Positions 36,566 to 46,197 of a stretch of DNA of 64,000 nt are shown here, piece after piece; the first letter of the stretch is position 1; every line of letters begins with the position of its first letter. Location: contig NZ_CP069354.1 of the NCBI RefSeq assembly GCF_016864375.1, positions 3,383,501 through 3,447,500 of the forward strand, given 5' to 3'. The notes below the pieces were generated by a model. It saw only the letters and a program-made list of their open reading frames with translations, was not told the DNA's origin and did not search any database. Origin of the DNA: Microvirga sp. VF16. GTDB lineage: Bacteria > Pseudomonadota > Alphaproteobacteria > Rhizobiales > Beijerinckiaceae. A program made the translations under genes and the position numbers.

Positions 36566-36868
36566 ATGAAGGTCAGTTTGGCAAAACATGGTGGGCAGGC
36601 GGCCGGGATACTTCTTGGCCGTCCTCCTCGGGTCCTGGATACCAGCACACTGCCGCCAACAGCCGCAGAGGAAATTTCCAGACTGATCGAGGCTGCAACA
36701 GCCGCATCGCCGGCCGAAGAGGATGGCCCTGGGCGTGCCCGCGATGCTATGAGCTACACGATCACGGTGGAGGACGGCGACCGTCAAACCGTTCTCAAGT
36801 GTTCAGATACCAACATATCTCATGCTTTAGCGGACCTCCTGGTTTTGCTCGAGCGACACCTGAAATGA
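36566..36868 (+). CDS. Emfourin-like M4 protease inhibitor
   Basis: 100 residues. MKVSLAKHGGQAAGI at the N-terminus, an LPPTAAEEISRLIEAA helix and a DAMSYTITVEDG strand match my memory of emfourin (M4in), the slow tight-binding inhibitor encoded next to protealysin in Serratia. It is cytoplasmic by sequence, like the protease, which would keep the enzyme silent in the cell. Position directly after the M4 gene on the same strand is the strongest support; the family match is by eye. Confidence 0.72.
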   Translation: MKVSLAKHGGQAAGILLGRPPRVLDTSTLPPTAAEEISRLIEAATAASPAEEDGPGRARDAMSYTITVEDGDRQTVLKCSDTNISHALADLLVLLERHLK

Positions 36869-37124
36869 AGTGATTTCGTCACCCTGAGTCGCGCGATCGC
36901 GCACGAGTTTCCGATCCCGATGTCTACCGCCGCTAGTTAGAAGTCACGGTCCGGAATGCATCGCCTATTCCGGGCCGCTGCTGAAGCAGCAACATCACTG
37001 AGTTCGCTGACAAGGTCTCCCTAGGGTCAAAGAGTAACGAACCGCACATGGAATGAAAGTCTGCTTGAAATGAATGTCTGCTTGCCGCCCGCGTGAGCAG
37101 ACCAAAGCCCTACTTCCCCCTTGT

Positions 37125-38678
37125 GCCGATTTCGTTGAAAAAGTCCTCGTGATCGGCGGCGGATCATGATTCCCTGTTGGAGCATTCTCAGCAGGGGATC
37201 GAGCCATGATGGGCGAGCGTCTCGTGATGCAGGAGAGCCTGTTCTATGAGTTTCGGCTCGAGGATCACATCCCGTCCGATCACCTGCTGAGGCGCGTCGA
37301 CCGCTTTGTCGACTGCTCTGGGCTGCGCCAGCGTCTGGCGAGCTTCTACAGCACCACCGGCCGGCCCTCGGTTGATCCCGAGCTGATGATCCGCATGCTG
37401 CTGATCGGCTACTGCCTCGGCATCCGCTCCGAGCGACGCCTGTGCGAGGAAGTCCACCTCAACCTTGCCTACCGCTGGTTCTGCCGTCTTGGGCTGGAGG
37501 GCAAGGTGCCGGATCACTCCACCTTCTCCAAGAACCGGCACGGGCGCTTTCGCGAGAGCGATCTGTTCCGTCACCTGTTCGAGGCGGTGGTGCAGCGCTG
37601 CCTGGACGAGGGGCTGGTGAGTGGCGAGGGCTTTGCGGTCGATGCCAGCCTGATCCAGGCTGATGCCAACAAACAGCGCTCTCTGCCCGGTGCCGAATGG
37701 GTCGCGCTGGACCACCTGCAGGATGCTCCGCGGGCCGTGCGCGAGTATCTTGCCACCCTCGATGAGGCCGCCTGGGGTGCGGCGACAGAGGTTGAGCCGA
37801 AGTTCGTCTCGCCTTCTGATCCAGCGGCTCAGTGGACCGGAGCACTGCGCGGCCCGGCGTTCTTTGCCTATGCCGACAACTACCTCATCGACCTCAAGTC
37901 AGCCGTGATCGTGGATGTCGAAGCCAGCCGTGCTGTACGGCAAGCCGAGGTGGGAGCTGCCCGCACCATGCTGGAGCGCACGGCTGAGCGCTTTGGCCTC
38001 AAGCCCGAGCGGCTGGCGGGTGACAGTGCCTATGGCTCGGCCGAGATGCTGCACTGGCTCGTGGACGAACAGAAGATCGAGCCGCATGTACCCGTCATCG
38101 ACAAGTCGACCCGTGAGGACGGCACCTTCTCACGATCTGACTTCACGTATGATCCGGAAACGGACACCTACACCTGTCCTGAGGGCAAGACGCTGACGAC
38201 CAGCGGCCGGATTGTGAACGAGGGCACGACGCGCATTTACCTGGGCAGCACGTTCGATTGTGGTCCTTGTCATCTCAAGGAGAAGTGCTGTCCCAAGACG
38301 CCGGCGCGCAAGATCCCGCGCAGCATCTATGAGTACGCAAGAGAGGTCGCCCGAGCGCTGGCCAGCACGCCGGCCTATGAGAGGTCGCGTCAGGGTCGCA
38401 AGCGCATCGAGATGTTGTTTGCCCATCTCAAGCGGATCCTGAAGATGGGACGTCTGCGTCTGAGAGGTCCGTGCGGGGCCCAGGATGAGTTCCTGCTGGC
38501 CGCAACGGCTCAGAACCTGAGAAAGCTCGCCAAACTGGTCACGTTATCAGGGCCTCAGATGACCCAAGAGGCCTGAGAAGGTCCGAAAGACACACCCCAC
38601 CTCAGACCCAACTTAAGCAAAGCAAGCATCGTTGCCGTCTCAGCCGACCTAAGCACCGACTTTGTCAACGCAATCTGC
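37125..38678. mobile_element. IS1182-family insertion sequence, apparently intact
   Basis: About 1554 bases bounded by imperfect inverted repeats GCCGATTTCGTTGAAAAAGTC (37125-37145) and its counterpart at 38658-38678, matching at 18 of 21 positions. One full transposase fills it. No target duplication is evident from the flanks. A decayed relative with a similar left end lies at 57529-58694. Confidence 0.85.
37206..38576 (+). CDS. IS1182-family transposase
   Basis: 456 residues, uninterrupted. N-terminal DUF772-type segment with RPSVDPELMIRMLLIGYCLG and LNLAYRWFCRLGLEGKVPDHSTFSKNR, then the DDE catalytic domain with VDASLIQADANK, GDSAYGS and a C-terminal RKRIEMLFAHLKRILKMGRL, which carries the last acidic residue. 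A CxxCxxKxxCCP zinc-like cluster (near residue 358) is typical of IS1182. ATG 37206 is followed by a second ATG; either may serve. It catalyses cut-and-paste or copy-type movement of this element. Confidence 0.93.
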   Translation: MMGERLVMQESLFYEFRLEDHIPSDHLLRRVDRFVDCSGLRQRLASFYSTTGRPSVDPELMIRMLLIGYCLGIRSERRLCEEVHLNLAYRWFCRLGLEGKVPDHSTFSKNRHGRFRESDLFRHLFEAVVQRCLDEGLVSGEGFAVDASLIQADANKQRSLPGAEWVALDHLQDAPRAVREYLATLDEAAWGAATEVEPKFVSPSDPAAQWTGALRGPAFFAYADNYLIDLKSAVIVDVEASRAVRQAEVGAARTMLERTAERFGLKPERLAGDSAYGSAEMLHWLVDEQKIEPHVPVIDKSTREDGTFSRSDFTYDPETDTYTCPEGKTLTTSGRIVNEGTTRIYLGSTFDCGPCHLKEKCCPKTPARKIPRSIYEYAREVARALASTPAYERSRQGRKRIEMLFAHLKRILKMGRLRLRGPCGAQDEFLLAATAQNLRKLAKLVTLSGPQMTQEA

Positions 38679-38730
38679 CAGGAGGAGACCTTTACGGCTC
38701 ACTGTTGGCGCCGCCCATTCCCAAGAGTTT

Positions 38731-40161
38731 TTATATGGCCTGCACCAGCAGATCGATGCTGGCTTTGGCATCGCCGTAGAACATGCGGGTGTTGTGCTTG
38801 TAGAACAGCGGGTTCTCGATGCCGGAATAGCCGGTGCCCTGGCCGCGCTTCGACACGAACACCTGCTTGGCCTTCCACACCTCCAGCACCGGCATGCCGG
38901 CGATCGGGCTGTTCGGATCCTCCTGCGCGGCCGGGTTGACGATGTCGTTCGAGCCAATGACGATCACCACATCCGTCTCTGAGAAGTCCGCGTTGATCTC
39001 GTCCATCTCGAGCACGATGTCGTAGGGCACCTTGGCCTCGGCCAGGAGCACGTTCATGTGCCCCGGCAGGCGCCCGGCGACGGGGTGGATGGCAAAGCGC
39101 ACGTCCTTGCCCTTGGCGCGCAGGCGGCGGGTCAGCTCCGACACCGATTGCTGCGCCTGGGCCACCGCCATGCCGTAGCCCGGCACGATCACGACGCTGT
39201 CGGCCTCCTCCAGGGCGGTCGCCACCCCATCGGCAGCGATGGCGATCTGCTCGCCGGCAATCGCCATGACGGGTCCCGTCGTAGCCCCGAAGCCGCCGAG
39301 GATCACGCTGATGAAGGAGCGGTTCATCGCCGTGCACATGATGTAGCTCAGGATCGCACCGGACGAGCCGACGAGCGCCCCGGTGACGATCAAGAGGTCG
39401 TTGCCGAGCGTGAAGCCGATCGCCGCGGCGGCCCAGCCCGAGTAGGAGTTGAGCATCGACACCACCACCGGCATGTCGGCGCCGCCAATGCCTAAGATCA
39501 GGTGGTAGCCGATGAAGAACGCCAGCAGGGTCATCGCCACCAGCGCCCAGATGCCGGCACCATTGACGTACAGCACCAGCAGGACGAGCGAAGCCAGGGC
39601 AGCCGCGGCATTGAGCCCATGGCCGCCCGGCAGCTTTTTGGCCTTGCCGTCGACCTTGCCGGCGAGCTTGCCGAACGCGATCACCGAGCCGGTGAACGTC
39701 ACCGCGCCGATGAACACGCCGAGAAAGACCTCGACCTTCAGGATCGCGATCTCCACGCCGCTCTTGTGCGCCAGCACCCCGGCAAAGCCAGTCAGCGCCT
39801 GGCGCGCGGCCTCGTCGAGCGCCAGCACGCGGGTGAGCTCGAGATCGGCGTTGACGCCGATGAACACAGCGGCGAGACCGACGAAGGAGTGTAGCGCCGC
39901 CACCAGCTGCGGCATCGCGGTCATCGCGACCTTCTTGGCCACAACCCAGCCGAGGGCCGAGCCGATCACCAGCATGGCGGCAATGACGGCATAGTTGCCG
40001 ACGCCGGGGCCGAACACGGTCGCGCCGACGGCGAGCGCCATGCCGGCGATGCCGTACCAGACGGCGCGCTTGGCGCTCTCCTGGCCCGACAGGCCGCCGA
40101 GCGCCAGGATGAACAGGATGGCGGCCGCCACAGAGGCGGCGGAGACAAGTCCAAAGCTCAT
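38731..40161 (-). CDS. pntB: NAD(P) transhydrogenase subunit beta
   Basis: 476 residues: about nine membrane helices in the first half and a soluble NADP(H)-binding domain dIII in the second, with [20 protein letters not shown], the Rossmann loop of Pnt[23 protein letters not shown] and [30 protein letters not shown]. Full length. With PntA it couples proton entry to hydride transfer from NADH to NADP+, making NADPH at the inner membrane. ATG 40161 lies 11 bases after pntA. The IS1182 element ends 52 bases after the stop. Confidence 0.97.
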   Translation of the reverse strand: MSFGLVSAASVAAAILFILALGGLSGQESAKRAVWYGIAGMALAVGATVFGPGVGNYAVIAAMLVIGSALGWVVAKKVAMTAMPQLVAALHSFVGLAAVFIGVNADLELTRVLALDEAARQALTGFAGVLAHKSGVEIAILKVEVFLGVFIGAVTFTGSVIAFGKLAGKVDGKAKKLPGGHGLNAAAALASLVLLVLYVNGAGIWALVAMTLLAFFIGYHLILGIGGADMPVVVSMLNSYSGWAAAAIGFTLGNDLLIVTGALVGSSGAILSYIMCTAMNRSFISVILGGFGATTGPVMAIAGEQIAIAADGVATALEEADSVVIVPGYGMAVAQAQQSVSELTRRLRAKGKDVRFAIHPVAGRLPGHMNVLLAEAKVPYDIVLEMDEINADFSETDVVIVIGSNDIVNPAAQEDPNSPIAGMPVLEVWKAKQVFVSKRGQGTGYSGIENPLFYKHNTRMFYGDAKASIDLLVQAI

Positions 40162-40172
40162 CGGAGGATCCT

Positions 40173-41744
40173 CTAAGACTTCTGGAACATGGCCAGCATC
40201 CGGCGCGTGACCAGGAAGCCGCCGACGATGTTGATGGTGGCGATCAGGAAGGAGAGCGCGGCGAGGGCCACCACCAGCCAGTGGCTCGAGCCGACCTGCA
40301 GCAGGGCGCCGAGCACCACGATGCCCGAGATGGCATTGGTCACCGCCATCAGCGGCGTGTGCAGCGCGTGGCTGACGCTCCAGATCACCTGGAAGCCGAC
40401 GAAGCACGCCAGCGCAAAGACGATGAAGTGGGCCATGAAGCTGGCCGGCGCATAGGCGCCCACCAGCGCGATCAGCAGGCCACCCAGGATGAGGAGCCCG
40501 ACCTGGTTTTTTGTCTGGCTCCGGAAGGCGGCCGCTTCTTTAGCCCGCTTCTCCTCCGGGGTCAGCTCCCTCACCTTCTCGCTCAGTTTGGCGGCCGCGA
40601 TCGCCGGCACCTTGGGCGGCGGCGGCGGGTAGGTGATGGCGCCCTGGTGCGTGACCGTGGCGCCGCGGATCACGTCATCGTCCATGTTGTGGACGATGAC
40701 GCCGTCCTTGTTCGGGGTCAGGTCGGTGAGGAAGTGGCGGATGTTGTTGGCGTACAGCGTCGAGGCCTGGGCGGCCATGCGGCTCGGGAAGTCGGTGGTG
40801 CCGATGATCGTAACGCCATTCTCGGTGACGATCGTCTCGTCCGGCACGGTCAGGTCGCAGTTGCCGCCGCGCTCGGCCGCGAGATCGACGATGACCGAGC
40901 CCGGCTTCATCACGGCCACCATGTCGGCCGTCCACAGCTTCGGCGCCGGCCGTCCCGGGATCAGGGCCGTGGTGATGACGATGTCGATCTCGGGCGCGAG
41001 CGCGCGGAATTTTTCCAGCTGCTTGTCGCGGAACTCGGGGCTCGACGGCGCGGCATAGCCGCCGGTGGCGGCGCCGTCCTGCGTCTGCTCGAAGTCGAGG
41101 AAGACGAACTCGGCCCCCATCGACTCGATCTGCTCGGCCACCTCGGGCCGCACGTCGAAGGCATAGGTGACGGCGCCGAGCGCGGTCGCCGTGCCGATGG
41201 CCGCGAGCCCCGCCACGCCGGCGCCCACCACCAGCACCTTGGCGGGCGGCACCTTGCCGGCGGCGGTGACCTGGCCGGTGAAGAAGCGGCCGAAGGCGTT
41301 GCCGGCCGCGATCACGGCACGGTAGCCGGCGATGTTGGCCATGGACGAGAGCGCGTCCATCTTCTGGGCCCGCGAGATGCGCGGCACCATGTCCATGGCG
41401 ATGACCGTGGCACCCTGGGCTCTGGCCTGCTCCAGAAGGCTGGCGTTCTGCGCCGGCCAGACGAACGCGATCAGCGTCTGGCCCTGGCGCAGGCGGCCCA
41501 CCTCGGCCTCCGTCGGCGGGCGCACCTTCGTGATCACGTCGGTCGCGGCAGAGAGGGCTGCCGCATCCGGCACGACGCTCACCCCGGCAGCCGTGTAGGC
41601 GGCATCCGCGAAGCCCGCCTTCTCCCCTGCCCCGGCCTCGACAAAGCACGCATGCCCGAGTTTCTGCAGCTGGAGAGCAGACTCGGGCGTCATTGCCACC
41701 CGCGCCTCGCCCGGGAAGACTTCCCTCAGAGTTCCGATCCTCAT
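40173..41744 (-). CDS. pntA: NAD(P) transhydrogenase subunit alpha
   Basis: 523 residues, the full fused form (alpha1 plus alpha2) as in E. coli; many alphaproteobacteria have it split. N-terminal NAD(H)-binding domain starts [20 protein letters not shown] and includes [21 protein letters not shown] and the MEIDVVI-like [13 protein letters not shown] segment; the C-terminus adds three to four helices. AGGACA precedes ATG 41744. It begins 26 bases after the L-idonate dehydrogenase gene, so it may be read as part of that operon. Confidence 0.96.
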   Translation of the reverse strand: MRIGTLREVFPGEARVAMTPESALQLQKLGHACFVEAGAGEKAGFADAAYTAAGVSVVPDAAALSAATDVITKVRPPTEAEVGRLRQGQTLIAFVWPAQNASLLEQARAQGATVIAMDMVPRISRAQKMDALSSMANIAGYRAVIAAGNAFGRFFTGQVTAAGKVPPAKVLVVGAGVAGLAAIGTATALGAVTYAFDVRPEVAEQIESMGAEFVFLDFEQTQDGAATGGYAAPSSPEFRDKQLEKFRALAPEIDIVITTALIPGRPAPKLWTADMVAVMKPGSVIVDLAAERGGNCDLTVPDETIVTENGVTIIGTTDFPSRMAAQASTLYANNIRHFLTDLTPNKDGVIVHNMDDDVIRGATVTHQGAITYPPPPPKVPAIAAAKLSEKVRELTPEEKRAKEAAAFRSQTKNQVGLLILGGLLIALVGAYAPASFMAHFIVFALACFVGFQVIWSVSHALHTPLMAVTNAISGIVVLGALLQVGSSHWLVVALAALSFLIATINIVGGFLVTRRMLAMFQKS

Positions 41745-41770
41745 GGTCACTGTCCTGCTCTGGCGCTGTA

Positions 41771-42805
41771 TCAGGTGAAGCTCAACTGGATCTTCATCGA
41801 CCGGCTGCGATCGCCGGCCGCCTCGAAGGCCGCCACCGCATCGGCGATCGGAAAGATCCCGCTCATCAACGGCTTCAAATCGACGCGCCGCGCGTTGATG
41901 AGGTCGACCGCGAGCGCGAACTCGTCGTGGAAGCGGAACGTCCCCTTCATCTCGATCTCTTTCGCCACCACCAGGTTCTGCGGGATCGACACGTCGCCGC
42001 CGAGCCCGAGCTGCACCAGCACCGCGCGCGGCTTCAGCACCTCCAGGCCGGAGCGCACGGCGCTCCCATTGCCCGAGGCCTCGAACTGGACGTCGAAGGT
42101 GCCCTTGTTGGCGGCATAGGCCGACAGTGCTTCCGGATCGGTCGCCACATTGATCGTCCGGTCGGCGCCGACAGCCCGCGCCTTCTCGAGCACCGCATCC
42201 ATGACATCGGTGGCGACGATCTCCCGCGCCCCATGCGCCCGCGCGACGATGATGGCGAGCGCTCCGATCGGGCCGCAGCCGGTGACCAGAACCCGCTTGC
42301 CCAGGAGCGAGCCGGCCCGGTTGACCGCATGCAGCGTCACCGCCAGCGGTTCGGCCAACGCCGCCTCGTTGATCGAGACCCCCTCGGCCACCTTGTGGCA
42401 TTGCCAGTGCTCGGCCACCAGACGCTGCCGGAAGGCGCCCTGGATGTGCGGCATCGGCATGGCGCTGCCATAGAAGCGCATGTTCAGGCACTGGTTCTGC
42501 TGGCCCTTGAGGCAATACTCGCAGTGCTGGCAGGGCCGGCTCGGCGAGACCGCGACCCGGTCTCCGATGGCAAGACCCGAGACGCCCTCACCGAGGGAGC
42601 GGATCGTGCCGGCCACCTCGTGTCCCAGGATCATCGGCTCGCGCACGCGCACCGTGCCGAAGCCGCCATGGTTGTAGTAGTGCAGGTCGGAGCCGCAGAT
42701 GCCGCCGGCCTCGATGGCGATCTCGACCTGCCCCGGCCCGGGCGCCTCCGGCGCGCGCTCCTCGATGCGCAGGTCCTTGGCGGCATGAATGACGACGGCT
42801 TTCAT
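41771..42805 (-). CDS. idnD: L-idonate 5-dehydrogenase-like zinc alcohol dehydrogenase
   Basis: 344 residues of the medium-chain dehydrogenase family. Catalytic zinc residues in GGICGSDLHYYNHGGFG and ILGHEVAGT; structural zinc cysteines in CQHCEYCLKGQQNQC; NAD(P) fold VTGCGPIGALAI. The sequence fits L-idonate 5-dehydrogenase, which oxidises L-idonate to 5-ketogluconate. Supporting context: the neighbours include an IdnO-like gluconate 5-dehydrogenase and a GhrB-like reductase, the enzymes that interconvert 5-keto- and 2-ketogluconate with gluconate. Substrate could still be a related polyol or sugar acid. Confidence 0.85.
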   Translation of the reverse strand: MKAVVIHAAKDLRIEERAPEAPGPGQVEIAIEAGGICGSDLHYYNHGGFGTVRVREPMILGHEVAGTIRSLGEGVSGLAIGDRVAVSPSRPCQHCEYCLKGQQNQCLNMRFYGSAMPMPHIQGAFRQRLVAEHWQCHKVAEGVSINEAALAEPLAVTLHAVNRAGSLLGKRVLVTGCGPIGALAIIVARAHGAREIVATDVMDAVLEKARAVGADRTINVATDPEALSAYAANKGTFDVQFEASGNGSAVRSGLEVLKPRAVLVQLGLGGDVSIPQNLVVAKEIEMKGTFRFHDEFALAVDLINARRVDLKPLMSGIFPIADAVAAFEAAGDRSRSMKIQLSFT

Positions 42806-42816
42806 GGGGCAATCCT

Positions 42817-43758
42817 TCAGATGACGGGCGTGAGCAGCGGCTGACGGGCAAAATGCGCCGCGAGGTTGTCGCGCACGAGCTGGCCCATGGCCTGGCGTGT
42901 TTCCACGGTGCCCGAGGCGTGATGCGGCTGCAGGACGACGTTCTCCAGCGTCAGGAAGCGCTCGTCGATGGCCGGCTCGTTCCAGAACACATCGAGGCCG
43001 GCGCCCTTGATGACGTTGCGCTCGAGCGCATCGAGCAGGGCGGCCTCATCGACGGTCGAGCCGCGTGAGACGTTGATCAGGATGCCATCGCGCCCCAACG
43101 CCTGCAGGATATCGGCGGTGATGATCTTTTGCGTGCTGGCACCGCCCGCCAGGGTGACGATCAGGAACTCGGACTGCTCGGCCAGGACAACCAAATCAGG
43201 CACGAAGGTATACGGCAGGTCGGATCGCTGGGCGACGTCGCAATAGGCGATCGGACAATCGAACGCGGTCAGGCGCTTGGCGACCTCGACGCCGATGCGG
43301 CCCATGCCGACGATGCCCACATTCTTGCCGTGGACGCGGGTGACGAGATGCATGTTGGCGTTGCGCCAGCGTCCGTCCCGGACATAAGCGTCGGCCTGCG
43401 GGATCTGGCGGGCCACCGCCAGCAGCAGCCCGACGCCGATATCGGCCACGTCGGCGGTCAGGACGTTGGGCGTGTTGGTGACGCGGATGCCGTTCGCCCT
43501 GGCGTGCGACAGGTCGATGGCATCGGTGCCGACGCCATAGCAGGCGACGATCTCGAGCCGCGGCAGTGCCGTCATGAGTTCGGCCGAGGCGCCGATCTCG
43601 CCGCGGGTGGCGATGGCCCTGACGTTGGCGCCGACATCCTTGAGAAAGGCCGCCCGGTCGGCCGCCTCCCAGAGCCTGTGCACCGTGTAGGTGTTCTCGA
43701 GGCCGTCCAGGTCCCAGGCCGGATACGGCCCCATCAGCAGGATCTCGGGCTTGGTCAT
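42817..43758 (-). CDS. D-isomer 2-hydroxyacid dehydrogenase (GhrB / 2-ketogluconate reductase-like)
   Basis: 313 residues. Rossmann motif GIVGMGRIGVEVAKRL (about residue 146), catalytic arginine in NVSRGSTVDE, glutamate in the following helix and histidine in PHHASGT. The N-terminal lid has ACYGVGTDAIDLSHARANGI. The family reduces glyoxylate, hydroxypyruvate or 2-ketogluconate with NAD(P)H. The L-idonate dehydrogenase 11 bases downstream and IdnO-like gene upstream favour 2-keto-sugar acids. It follows the largest gap in the operon (122 bases), which might hold a second promoter. Confidence 0.87.
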   Translation of the reverse strand: MTKPEILLMGPYPAWDLDGLENTYTVHRLWEAADRAAFLKDVGANVRAIATRGEIGASAELMTALPRLEIVACYGVGTDAIDLSHARANGIRVTNTPNVLTADVADIGVGLLLAVARQIPQADAYVRDGRWRNANMHLVTRVHGKNVGIVGMGRIGVEVAKRLTAFDCPIAYCDVAQRSDLPYTFVPDLVVLAEQSEFLIVTLAGGASTQKIITADILQALGRDGILINVSRGSTVDEAALLDALERNVIKGAGLDVFWNEPAIDERFLTLENVVLQPHHASGTVETRQAMGQLVRDNLAAHFARQPLLTPVI

Positions 43759-43880
43759 GGTGAGCGTTCTCCCAGGTCGGCTTTTTGGCGGGCTGCGGCG
43801 TGCTTCAGGCGCAGCCGCGATCGTTGATCGGACGGGGATCTGGGCCCGTCATGACGGTAAGCATGGAGCGGGTCGTCGCG

Positions 43881-44645
43881 TCACAGGCAGGTGGTGATGC
43901 CGCCATCGACGTAGAGCGTGTGCCCGTTGACGAACGAGGCGGCATCGCTGGCGAGGAACACCGCTGCACCGATCAGTTCGTCCACGTTGCCCCAGCGGGC
44001 CGCCGGCGTGCGCTGCTCGAGCCAGCGCGAGAACTCCGGGTTGTCGACGAGGGCCCGGTTGAGCGGCGTCTTGAAGTAGCCCGGCGCGATGGCGTTGACC
44101 TGCAGGCCGTGCCTGGCCCAGTCCGCGCACATGCCGCGGGTCAGGTTCTTCACCGCCCCCTTGGTCGCCGTATACGGCGCGATCCCGGGCCGGGCGAGCT
44201 CGCTCTGCACCGAGGCGATGTTGATGATCTTGCCGCGCCCGCGGGCGATCATGGGCCGGGCGACCGCCTGGCCGACATAGAACACGCTGGAGATGTTGGT
44301 GGCGAGCAGCTGCTCCCAGCGCTCGACGGGAAAGTCCTCGAGCGGGGTGCGGAACTGCATGCCGGCGTTGTTGATCAGGATGTCGATCGGGCCCTCGTCT
44401 TCGATGGCCGCGATCCCGTCCCGGACCGCTTCTGCCGAGGTCACGTCGAAGATCGCCGTCGAGACCGTGTGGCCCGCCGCCGCCAGGTCGGCGGCCGCGG
44501 CCTCGATCTTGCCCGGGTCGCGGCCGTTGAGAACCACCGCCGCGCCGTGCTCCGCCAAGCCCCTGGCCAACGCAAAGCCAATGCCCTGCGACGAGCCCGT
44601 GATAAGGGCTCGTCGGCCTTCAAGAGAGAAAAGTGGAAAGCTCAT
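43881..44645 (-). CDS. idnO: Gluconate 5-dehydrogenase-like SDR
   Basis: 254 residues, classical short-chain dehydrogenase. Cofactor motif ITGSSQGIGFALARGL, NNAGMQFRTPLEDFP, catalytic Ser in NIASVQSELARPG and the Y-x-x-x-K pair in YTATKGAVKNL, and the C-terminal GHTLYVDGG. The MQFRxPLEDFP and NIxSVQSELARPxIAPY stretches are typical of IdnO/5-keto-D-gluconate reductases, which convert 5-ketogluconate to gluconate. Twenty bases after the aldolase gene. Together with the two downstream dehydrogenases it forms an L-idonate/ketogluconate block. Confidence 0.85.
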   Translation of the reverse strand: MSFPLFSLEGRRALITGSSQGIGFALARGLAEHGAAVVLNGRDPGKIEAAAADLAAAGHTVSTAIFDVTSAEAVRDGIAAIEDEGPIDILINNAGMQFRTPLEDFPVERWEQLLATNISSVFYVGQAVARPMIARGRGKIINIASVQSELARPGIAPYTATKGAVKNLTRGMCADWARHGLQVNAIAPGYFKTPLNRALVDNPEFSRWLEQRTPAARWGNVDELIGAAVFLASDAASFVNGHTLYVDGGITTCL

Positions 44646-44665
44646 AATGTCTACTCTGCCTTCGA

Positions 44666-45367
44666 TCAGCGCCTGAGTATCGATTTGATGCCGTTCATAC
44701 CGATGCGCAGGAAGGGATCGGAATGAACGTAGAAGTACTGCACACCCCTCTTCAGCCAGTAGGGCATCTCGTCGGCGGTCACCAATGTCCCAGCAACCTT
44801 CCCCGCATCACGGATCTTGTGAACCGCATAAGCGACCCTCTCCATAACCTCCTTCGGACGTGGCTCGCCGAATGGGGGTGCAGGTGGGTACCCCATGTTT
44901 TGTGACAAATCGCCAGGGCCGATGAAGAACACGTCGATGCCATCGATTGTGAGCATCTCGTCGAGGTTCTCGATAGCTTTCGGGGTTTCGACCATGCTGA
45001 CCACAAGCCTTTTCTCATGATCAGACGGCAAACCGTAGCGTACTGCATCCACAATCGCTCGTGCCTGATCCGCCGTGTCTACCATAGGCACCATGAGACC
45101 GTCGGCGCCGGCATTGAGGTAGCGGATCAGAATGGGACGCTCGTGGGAGTGCGGCCGCACGATGGCGGCACCGCCCGCACCACGGACAACCTGGCCGGTG
45201 ATCCGCACATCCTCGAAGCTCCACGTTCCGTGCTCACAGTCGATGAAGATGCTGTCGGCGCCAAGCTCCACCAGTCGAACGGAGAGGCCTGGTGAGACAT
45301 GATGTGGATTGAACATGGTAATGCTGTCGCCGGCCTGCAGTCGCGCGCGCAGTTTCGCACCATTCAT
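44666..45367 (-). CDS. HpcH/HpaI-family class II aldolase
   Basis: 233 residues. The metal- and oxo-acid-binding positions are visible: IDCEHGTWSFEDV early, VPMVDTADQARAIV, the metal Glu in SMVETPKAIENLDEM and the Asp in FIGPGDLSQNMG. The family cleaves 4-hydroxy-2-ketoacids to pyruvate and an aldehyde using a divalent metal. It may split a ketoacid formed by the SDR upstream, with which it overlaps by four bases. The product and substrate cannot be named from sequence. Confidence 0.9.
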   Translation of the reverse strand: MNGAKLRARLQAGDSITMFNPHHVSPGLSVRLVELGADSIFIDCEHGTWSFEDVRITGQVVRGAGGAAIVRPHSHERPILIRYLNAGADGLMVPMVDTADQARAIVDAVRYGLPSDHEKRLVVSMVETPKAIENLDEMLTIDGIDVFFIGPGDLSQNMGYPPAPPFGEPRPKEVMERVAYAVHKIRDAGKVAGTLVTADEMPYWLKRGVQYFYVHSDPFLRIGMNGIKSILRR

Positions 45368-46188
45368 AAGGCTTCTCCCGTCTTTTCTTTTTTCGGCATA
45401 TCAGGTGTCTCCGCGGGAGCGCCTACCCAGCGGGCGGTCTCGATATCCGCAGACGTATCACGCATGTAGGTTGGGCAGATATGAAGCTCGGGGATCACGG
45501 CCCCCTTCTGTAGGCTTGCGCACAGCGCTATGGTGCGTGCGACATCGTGTGGGTCGAGCATCTTCGCGCGTTCACTTTCGAGCGGCGGTCGTGCGCGGTT
45601 GTTCATGATCGGCGTATCAGTCTCGCCCGGCAGGATCGTCGTCGCCCGGATACCCTGATTGCGATAGGTGTTGTGCAGGAATGTCATGAAGTTCTTCACG
45701 CCTGCCTTGGCGGCGCCGTAGGCTGCACCACCCAACAGGTTCGGGTTTAGGGCCGCGAGGGACGATACCGTTATGATGGTGCCATCCTGTTTCGCAATCA
45801 TGTCGGGTAGGACGGCCTGAGTCAGATTGAAAACGGCCGTCAGGTTGACAGTGACGGTCGAATTCCACTCCTCTTCGCTCAGAAAGCGGGCGTTCAGGAC
45901 TTTACTCGCGCTTCCGGCATTGTTCACGAGAATGTCGATCGGACCGACGGTGTTGCGGACCCACGCGACCGTCTCGAAAATATCGTCACGGGACTCGATA
46001 TCGAGGGAACGGGCAACCGCCGTTCCGCCTTCTGCCTCGATGAGCGCGGCCACCTCCTGAAGGGGCTGGAGTCGGCGACCTGCTAGGATCACGCGAGCGC
46101 CGTCCCTCGCCAATAGGATTGCAGCTTCACGACCAATCCCGGTCCCTGCCCCGGTAACGAGAGCAACCTTGCCGTCAAGAAGTCCCAT
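45364..46188 (-). CDS. Short-chain dehydrogenase/reductase
   Basis: 274 residues, classical SDR: LVTGAGTGIGREAAILLA, NNAG, catalytic Ser in TVSSLAALNPNL and the Y-G-A-A-K pair. The C-terminal part (IPELHICPTYMRDTSADIET) differs from 3-oxoacyl-ACP reductases, with a ~25-residue tail that is rich in Glu and Lys. It begins nine bases after the HyuB stop, so it belongs to the same transcript. It would oxidise a hydroxyl made by the hydantoinase-like step or its product. Substrate unknown. Confidence 0.88.
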   Translation of the reverse strand: MGLLDGKVALVTGAGTGIGREAAILLARDGARVILAGRRLQPLQEVAALIEAEGGTAVARSLDIESRDDIFETVAWVRNTVGPIDILVNNAGSASKVLNARFLSEEEWNSTVTVNLTAVFNLTQAVLPDMIAKQDGTIITVSSLAALNPNLLGGAAYGAAKAGVKNFMTFLHNTYRNQGIRATTILPGETDTPIMNNRARPPLESERAKMLDPHDVARTIALCASLQKGAVIPELHICPTYMRDTSADIETARWVGAPAETPDMPKKEKTGEAL

Positions 46189-46197
46189 CGAAATCTC

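Noticed and set aside
40281..42119. 612-codon plus-strand frame
   Set aside because: Antisense shadow of pntA and idnD in GC-rich DNA; His/Arg/Gly-rich with no start signals.
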